In this document: positions 59,610-64,000 of the stretch, piece by piece
Layout: each line of letters opens with the position of its first letter
Position numbering within the stretch: the stretch's first letter is position 1
Assembly (NCBI GenBank): GCA_050943735.1
Contig: JBMNPT010000001.1
Span: forward strand, 62,001-126,000
Source: JBMNPT01 sp050943735
GTDB taxonomy: Bacteria > Bacillota > Clostridia > Oscillospirales > RGIG577
Direction of reading: 5' to 3'
DNA length: 64,000 nucleotides
Translations under genes and position numbers: made by a program
Notes under the pieces: generated by a model
What the model was told of the DNA's origin: nothing
Database searches by the model: none
The model's input: only the letters and a program-made list of their open reading frames with translations

Positions 59610-60286
59610 CAAAATCCCTCCCGTCTGCCCTTGCGGCGGGCATACCAGCCATTCCACAGATTGAGCAGCAGCATACAGCCCATGGACAGCAGGCAGATCA
59701 CCACCGCCCACCGATAGGCCAGCCCGTAATCCCCCGCCTGTACCGCGGTGTATACCGCCACCGCCATGGTACGGGTTTTGCCCGCGATATTGCCCGCCAG
59801 CATAATGGTGGCGCCGAATTCTCCCATGGACCGGGCAAAGGCCAGCACCACCCCTGCCACGATACCAGGCAGCAGGTTGGGCAGCGCCACCCGGCGAAAC
59901 ACCTGCCACTCACCCATCCCCAGGGTCCGGGCCGCGTGGAGAATGTCCCCGTCCAGCTGCTCCATACTCCCCCGAACGGTGCGGTACATCAGCGGAAAGG
60001 CCATGACCCAGGCCGCCGCCACTGCACCCCGCCAGCTGAAAATCACCGACTGGCCCAGCAGATTGAGCAGCTGTCCCAAGGGGCTGTTTTTTCCAAACAC
60101 CATCAGCAGAAAAAAGCCCACCACTGTGGGAGGCAGCACCATGGGCAGGGTGAGCAAGCCATCCACCAGCCCCCGGCCCCGGCGCAGGCGCATCACGCCC
60201 CAGGCCGCCGCAATGCCGGTGAAAAAGGACAGAAGGGTGCCCAGTGCCGCCACCTGCAGCGTGAGAATGAGCGGATGCAAATCCAT
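59609..60286 (-). CDS. modB: Molybdate ABC transporter permease ModB
   Basis: 225 residues with five to six helices and the ABC EAA loop HAARTLGMGEWQVFRRVALPNLLPG, which contacts ModC. Family features FFTGIAAAWGVMRLRRGRGLVDGLLTLPMVLPPTVVGF (in part) fit molybdate permeases. GGAAAGGAGG precedes the ATG; it is 21 bases after modA. Confidence 0.94.
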   Translation of the reverse strand: MDLHPLILTLQVAALGTLLSFFTGIAAAWGVMRLRRGRGLVDGLLTLPMVLPPTVVGFFLLMVFGKNSPLGQLLNLLGQSVIFSWRGAVAAAWVMAFPLMYRTVRGSMEQLDGDILHAARTLGMGEWQVFRRVALPNLLPGIVAGVVLAFARSMGEFGATIMLAGNIAGKTRTMAVAVYTAVQAGDYGLAYRWAVVICLLSMGCMLLLNLWNGWYARRKGRREGF

Positions 60287-60307
60287 AGAGCCCCCTCCTT
60301 TCCCTGT

Positions 60308-61135
60308 TTATTCCCCCAGATTGGACGCGAATCCATACTGAGCGAAAATTTCCATGGCTTCGTCACTCTGCAAAAATTCCACAAAATCAGCGGCGGCCTG
60401 AGGCTGTCCGCTACCCGAGGTCACCGCCACCGGATAGATCACCGGCTGACAACTGCCTTCGGGCGCCTCACACACCACCTGTACCTGATCGCTGGTGGCG
60501 GCATCGGTGGCATACACCACACCGCAGTCCACTTCACCGCTCTCCACCCAGGTGAGCACCTGGCGCACATCGGAGCCATAATTGGCCTTGGCCTTCACGT
60601 CGTCCAAAATCCCCAGTGAGGTGAACACCTCCTCGGAATATTGTCCCACCGGCACGCTGGAGGGCTCTCCCAGAGCCACCAGGGAAACCCCATCCCCGGC
60701 CACCTCTTCAAAAGAACCCGCCGGGTTTTCGGCTCCCGCCGGTACGATCAATACCACCTTGTTTTGCAACAGATCCACCCGACTGTCCACGTCAATGAGA
60801 TCCTGCTCCTGCAGCGCGTCCATCTGTTTCACCGCCGCGGAAAAAAAGATGTCGCAGGGGGCTCCCTGTTCAATCTGGGTCTGCAGTGCTCCCGAAGAGC
60901 CAAAGGTAAAGGTCAGAGTCACTTCCGGCGCCTTTTCCGCGTACAGCTGGGTGAGATCCTCCGCTACATCGGTGAGGCTGGCCGCCGCACTGATGTTGAG
61001 TTCCACCGTTTGCGCCTGGGTGTTTTCTCGGCTGACACTGGGCTGGGTGCTGGTATTGTTCTGGGCCGTCTGCCCGCCACAGCCGGTGAGCAGCAATCCC
61101 GCCACCAGCAGCGCCAATCCTCTCATCTTCTTCAT
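60308..61135 (-). CDS. modA: Molybdate-binding lipoprotein ModA
   Basis: 275 residues. It has a lipoprotein signal (LLTGC, Cys19) and the periplasmic binding fold with ISAAASLTDVAEDL, TFGSSGALQTQIEQGAPCDIFFSA and GEVDCGVVYATDA, all ModA-like. It captures molybdate or tungstate for molybdoenzymes. A ModE-box-like palindrome covers its promoter, so it should be repressed when molybdate is plentiful. Confidence 0.94.
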   Translation of the reverse strand: MKKMRGLALLVAGLLLTGCGGQTAQNNTSTQPSVSRENTQAQTVELNISAAASLTDVAEDLTQLYAEKAPEVTLTFTFGSSGALQTQIEQGAPCDIFFSAAVKQMDALQEQDLIDVDSRVDLLQNKVVLIVPAGAENPAGSFEEVAGDGVSLVALGEPSSVPVGQYSEEVFTSLGILDDVKAKANYGSDVRQVLTWVESGEVDCGVVYATDAATSDQVQVVCEAPEGSCQPVIYPVAVTSGSGQPQAAADFVEFLQSDEAMEIFAQYGFASNLGE

Positions 61136-61147
61136 GGTCCATCCCCG

Positions 61148-61179
61148 CTTTCGTTATATTTTATAAACTATAACGAAAG
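61148..61179. promoter_or_regulatory. ModE-box-like operator
   Basis: A perfect 11-bp inverted repeat CTTTCGTTATA-N10-TATAACGAAAG. The CGTTATA...TATAACG halves match the E. coli ModE recognition pattern. It begins at the -10 hexamer and extends downstream across the likely transcript start, as expected for a repressor site. No modE gene is seen here. Confidence 0.8.
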
Positions 61180-61206
61180 TATACCGGTTTTTGCCAGCCT
61201 TGTCAA
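61178..61206 (-). promoter_or_regulatory. Promoter of modABC
   Basis: TTGACA (61201-61206), 17 bases, TATACT (61178-61183) on the minus strand, overlapping the ModE-like operator. Confidence 0.88.
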
Positions 61207-61207
61207 T

Positions 61208-61234
61208 GAAAAAGAGGCCGCACAAGCGGCCTCT
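61208..61234 (-). terminator. Terminator of the acid-sugar kinase operon
   Basis: A 9-bp stem AGAGGCCGC/GCGGCCTCT (61213-61221 and 61226-61234) with a T5 tail on the minus strand, directly after the kinase stop and just before the mod promoter. Confidence 0.88.
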
Positions 61235-61242
61235 GGCTCTTT

Positions 61243-62682
61243 TTATATCCCCATCAGACAATCCACTGCCTCTTTGAGAGTGACGTCCTCTCCCACATTG
61301 CCCGGGAAAATCACATAGGGCATATAGGGGAACTTGCTCTCCGCTCCGGTGCGCCATACGGGAATCCCCGGCCGGATCTGCCCCATCACGGTGGCCCGCC
61401 GCACCCGCAACGCTTTCACCCCCACATCGCTGGAGGTGATCCCTCCCTTGGCCACGATGAAGGAGGGTTTCACCTCCAGCCGGGCAATGATGCTGGTCAC
61501 TGCGTCCGAAATGGCCACCGAGGCCCGCAATTGTGCTTCGGCATCCCCGCCCGGAATGTCAAACCGTTCCCGACGGGTGTACACCACCACCGATTGTCCC
61601 TGTTGGATGGACCGCTGGGCCAACGCCACCACCCGGTCCACTTCACCGGCCAATCCGCCCGGCTGCAGCACCAGATGCTGGTTGAACTCCAGAAATTCCA
61701 GCGGCTTGCGGCAATGGCGCAGCTGCTCCATCTGCCGGGTGGTCTTTTGCACATGAGAGCCGATGAGCACAATGCCCCCATGGGGATTGCCCTCTTCCAC
61801 CAGTTCCTCATGAGTGAGCAGGGGCCGGTCGGTCACACCACCCAGCACTTTGGGCAGGGCCGCTGCGCTGCGGTACAAAAAGCGTTTGCCCTGCTCCAGC
61901 GCGCGGAGACAGGCTGCGGCAAACACCTTCACATCAGCGGGATGGGCCGCGTTGACCACCACTTTGCCGAAGTCCCGCACCACCATCAGCTTGCTGGTGA
62001 TGCCCGCCACATCCAGTGCCCGCAGCTCATCCAGGGTGATGGAAACCACCTGCCGGGCAGGATAAGCTCCCCCCGTTTTTTCCTCGCACCACTCCTTCAG
62101 GTCAGAAGCGCGGTACCCGAAGGTCTTGTCCCGGGCAAATTCGGTCTGTCCGGCGGGAACCAGCCACTCGCCCTCCTTTACATAGTGCACATCCCCCAGG
62201 GTATACCGGCCGCCCTCCCGAAAATAGGGGAAGATCACCTCTCCGTCAAAGGTCTGTCCGGTCAATTCCTCCAGCTGCTGCCGAAGGGTTTCGGTTTCGG
62301 TGGGGTAATGGCCCCGCAGGGTGGAATCGCTGCGGCTGATCACCAGAAAATCCTGTCCGGTCTCCCGGGCGGCCGCCGCGATGGCCTGGGCCATCTCCCG
62401 GTGGGCGGCAATGGTCTGTTCCCGGGTGAACGCCCGGGAGTTGGTGAGCACAAAAAACAGCCGGTTTTCCTCCCGGAATCCCTCCAGCAGCGTTTCAGGC
62501 TTCCAGTCGGTGTACACCGAGATGTCATGCACCGTCTGCACACCGGTGGGATCATCGTCCAGCACTACGATTTTGCGATGCTGACGGTCCAGCAGGGGCT
62601 GCAGCAGAGCGTCCGCCTCCGCCTCCCGGGCGGGCGGCAGCTGCTCCAGCATGGAAAAGGGAATGGATTCACACTTGCGCAT
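61243..62682 (-). CDS. Four-carbon acid sugar kinase family protein (OtnK/DtnK-like)
   Basis: 479 residues of the DUF1537 kinase family. N-terminal domain: VVLDDDPTGVQTVHDI and ISRSDSTLRGHYPTET. C-terminal nucleotide-binding domain: FIVAKGGITSSDVGVKAL and VIFPGNVGE. Members phosphorylate 3-oxo-tetronate, D-threonate or D-erythronate. The first base of its ATG is the last base of the dehydrogenase stop (TGATG), so the two are coupled. It should act on the oxo product of the upstream dehydrogenase. Confidence 0.9.
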   Translation of the reverse strand: MRKCESIPFSMLEQLPPAREAEADALLQPLLDRQHRKIVVLDDDPTGVQTVHDISVYTDWKPETLLEGFREENRLFFVLTNSRAFTREQTIAAHREMAQAIAAAARETGQDFLVISRSDSTLRGHYPTETETLRQQLEELTGQTFDGEVIFPYFREGGRYTLGDVHYVKEGEWLVPAGQTEFARDKTFGYRASDLKEWCEEKTGGAYPARQVVSITLDELRALDVAGITSKLMVVRDFGKVVVNAAHPADVKVFAAACLRALEQGKRFLYRSAAALPKVLGGVTDRPLLTHEELVEEGNPHGGIVLIGSHVQKTTRQMEQLRHCRKPLEFLEFNQHLVLQPGGLAGEVDRVVALAQRSIQQGQSVVVYTRRERFDIPGGDAEAQLRASVAISDAVTSIIARLEVKPSFIVAKGGITSSDVGVKALRVRRATVMGQIRPGIPVWRTGAESKFPYMPYVIFPGNVGEDVTLKEAVDCLMGI

Positions 62683-63578
62683 CAGGCTTCCTCCTCTGTG
62701 TGACGGTGGACCTGTACCCCCGCCAATGCTTCAAAATACTGTACAATGCCGCTGTGGTCATCGCCCAGATGTCCGCCCGCCTTGAGGGCCTGCATCACTT
62801 CCACCAGCTGGCTGCTGAAGGGCAGGGGAACATCCAGATCGTGTGCAGTGGCCATGACGTTTTTCATATCCTTCAGATTGATGCGCAGAGGCCCGCCCGG
62901 TTTGAAATCCCGGCGGAACATCATAGGTGCCTTGGCGTCCAGCACCGTACTGCCTGCCAATCCCCCGCGGATGGCCTGATAGACCTTCTCCGGATCGGTA
63001 CCCGCCTTTTCGGCCAGCACCATGGCCTCCGAGACCGCGGTGATGGTGAGATTTACAATGATTTGATTGGCCAGCTTGGCCACCGACCCACTGCCGGTGC
63101 CGCCCACCAGCACACTGGAGGCCCCCATGATGGAAAAATAGGGTTCCAGCTGCCGGAAGTCCTCCTGGCTGCCGCCCACCATAAAAGCCAGGGTTCCATC
63201 GATGGCCTTGGGTTCTCCGCCGCTCACCGGAGCGTCCACAAACCGCACGCCATACCGGGCCAGTCCATCGGCAAATTCCCGGGACTGCACCGGCGTCACC
63301 GAACTCATATCGCACACCAACGAACCGGGTTTCATATGCTGGGCAATTCCTTCCGGCCCCAACAAGACCTCCCGCACAATGTCTCCGTTGGGCAAAATGG
63401 TGAACACCACTTCACAGCCGGCCACTTCCTGACGGGTGGCGGCCTGTCCGCCCGCCTCCACTGCCCGCTGCAAAGCCTTTGGCTCCACGTCGTTCACCAG
63501 CAGCTCACAGCCTGCCCGCAGCAGATTGCGGCTCATGGGGCCTCCCATGATACCCAATCCGATAAATCCCGCTTTCAT
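62682..63578 (-). CDS. Beta-hydroxyacid dehydrogenase (LtnD/GarR-like)
   Basis: 298 residues: Rossmann GLGIMG (7-12), DAPVSGG (115-121) and catalytic Lys168 in GSVAKLANQ, as in tartronate-semialdehyde reductase, 3-hydroxyisobutyrate dehydrogenase and L-threonate dehydrogenase. Its partner kinase makes a four-carbon acid sugar (threonate) role most likely. GAAAGGAG precedes the ATG. It is first in its operon, facing a divergent GntR regulator. Confidence 0.9.
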   Translation of the reverse strand: MKAGFIGLGIMGGPMSRNLLRAGCELLVNDVEPKALQRAVEAGGQAATRQEVAGCEVVFTILPNGDIVREVLLGPEGIAQHMKPGSLVCDMSSVTPVQSREFADGLARYGVRFVDAPVSGGEPKAIDGTLAFMVGGSQEDFRQLEPYFSIMGASSVLVGGTGSGSVAKLANQIIVNLTITAVSEAMVLAEKAGTDPEKVYQAIRGGLAGSTVLDAKAPMMFRRDFKPGGPLRINLKDMKNVMATAHDLDVPLPFSSQLVEVMQALKAGGHLGDDHSGIVQYFEALAGVQVHRHTEEEA

Positions 63579-63614
63579 CTGTCATCGCTCCTTTCGCAAG
63601 ATGCCTTCCCCTAC

Positions 63615-63643
63615 AGTATATTGTATACCGGTATACCGGTCAA
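63615..63643 (-). promoter_or_regulatory. Promoter of the dehydrogenase-kinase operon with GntR-type operator in its spacer
   Basis: TTGACC (63638-63643), 17 bases, TATACT (63615-63620) on the minus strand. The spacer is filled by overlapping palindromes around ACCGGTATACCGGT and GTATAC, a layout typical of operators for FadR-type GntR repressors. Confidence 0.82.
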
Positions 63644-63682
63644 GAGATTTTTTGGCTGAATTTTTTGCTGTTTTTGTGGCAG

Positions 63683-63720
63683 TTTACCGGTTGACCTGCC
63701 CGCTGGTTTTCCTGTACTAT
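63683..63720 (+). promoter_or_regulatory. Promoter of the GntR gene with a third ACCGGT motif
   Basis: TTGACC (63691-63696), 18 bases, TACTAT (63715-63720). The bases TTTACCGGTTGACC (63683-63696) repeat the operator core over the -35, suggesting autoregulation. Confidence 0.7.
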
Positions 63721-63749
63721 GAAACTATCACAGGAAAGGAGCGCTTCCC

Positions 63750-64000
63750 ATGCAACCCACCACTCCGCTGCAATACAAGGCCTACGAAGCCATCAAACAA
63801 AATATTCTACAGGGCGTCTATCAGCCGGGACAGATGTACTCCGAAACCCGCATCGCGGGGGAACTGGGCATTTCCCGCACACCGGTGCGGGACGCCATAT
63901 TGCGGCTCTCTCAGGAGCGCTATCTGGACATCCTGCCCAACCGGGGATTTGTACTGCACCAGCTCACAAAGGAGGACGTGGAGCAGACCATCCAGATGCG
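63750..64000 (+). CDS. GntR-family regulator, FadR subgroup (cut by window edge)
   Basis: The N-terminal 83 codons are visible: MQPTTPLQYKAYEAIKQNIL and a winged helix-turn-helix with ETRIAGELGISRTPVRDAILRL, typical of the FadR subgroup. AGGAAAGGAG precedes the ATG. The effector domain is outside the window. By position it should repress the divergent dehydrogenase-kinase pair and itself. Confidence 0.93.
   Translation, partial: MQPTTPLQYKAYEAIKQNILQGVYQPGQMYSETRIAGELGISRTPVRDAILRLSQERYLDILPNRGFVLHQLTKEDVEQTIQM

Noticed and set aside
1..64000. Search for CRISPR arrays, insertion sequences, integrases, phage or toxin-antitoxin genes
   Set aside because: No direct-repeat arrays, transposase or integrase motifs or attachment-site duplications were seen; the tRNA-Leu gene shows no adjacent integrase or repeated 3' end.

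Overview
The window looks like a chromosomal segment of a Gram-positive, low-oxygen, endospore-forming member of the Firmicutes, probably class Clostridia and possibly an Oscillospirales/Ruminococcaceae-type gut anaerobe. That placement is an inference. It rests on strong AGGAGG ribosome-binding sites, sigma-A promoters of TTGACA/TATAAT type, a single-chain pyruvate:ferredoxin oxidoreductase, a gerA-type spore germination operon, a SleB/CwlJ-type cortex hydrolase domain, a T-box leader, and the Firmicute order of the S10-spc-alpha ribosomal block and of glmU-prs-(GNAT)-pth-mfd. Most genes are on the minus strand. I see no insertion sequences, phage genes, CRISPR arrays or rRNA; one tRNA gene (Leu, UAG) is present.

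Layout. 0-5.4 kb: an SDR oxidoreductase cut by the window edge, AEC and DMT transporters, a YitT protein, Mini-RNase III, a radical SAM protein and an AraC regulator. 5.4-10.1 kb: an AT-rich control region, then a tripartite TRAP transporter and a sulfatase without a signal peptide, which reads as an import-then-desulfate module. 10.2-13.7 kb: pyruvate:ferredoxin oxidoreductase. 13.9-24.3 kb: ComM-like ATPase, a SleB-like hydrolase with a structured leader, a HAD phosphatase, a gerA-type operon ending in a tiny membrane ORF, a DUF4430-like lipid- or membrane-anchored protein and a membrane-anchored GH26-like glycoside hydrolase.

24.4-40.2 kb: the complete S10-spc-alpha cluster from rpsJ to rplQ, including secY, adk, map, a KOW protein, infA, rpmJ and rpoA. 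It is preceded by a consensus promoter and a roughly 300-nt leader containing terminator-like hairpins. 40.4-50.3 kb: divergent prfB (no programmed frameshift), a small membrane protein, a PrsA-like foldase, mfd, pth, a GNAT acetyltransferase, prs and glmU, with a degenerate parS-like site between prs and the GNAT gene.

50.4-58.6 kb holds the two most interesting regulatory units. First, a polyamine operon speD-speA-speE-carboxyspermidine dehydrogenase. Its only visible promoter lies about 370 nt upstream, and an intrinsic terminator sits directly in front of speD, so it should be controlled by attenuation. Second, an operon of a LarA-family (nickel-pincer racemase) protein and a sodium:solute symporter. 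It sits behind a complete T-box leader whose specifier loop reads UGG (tryptophan). 58.6-64 kb: a modABC molybdate transporter with a ModE-box-like palindrome over its promoter, and a kinase/dehydrogenase pair for four-carbon acid sugars divergent from a GntR regulator, with shared ACCGGT operator repeats.

All assignments come from reading the sequence. No database search was run, so substrate specificities of transporters, sulfatase, LarA homolog and GH26-like protein are inferences.
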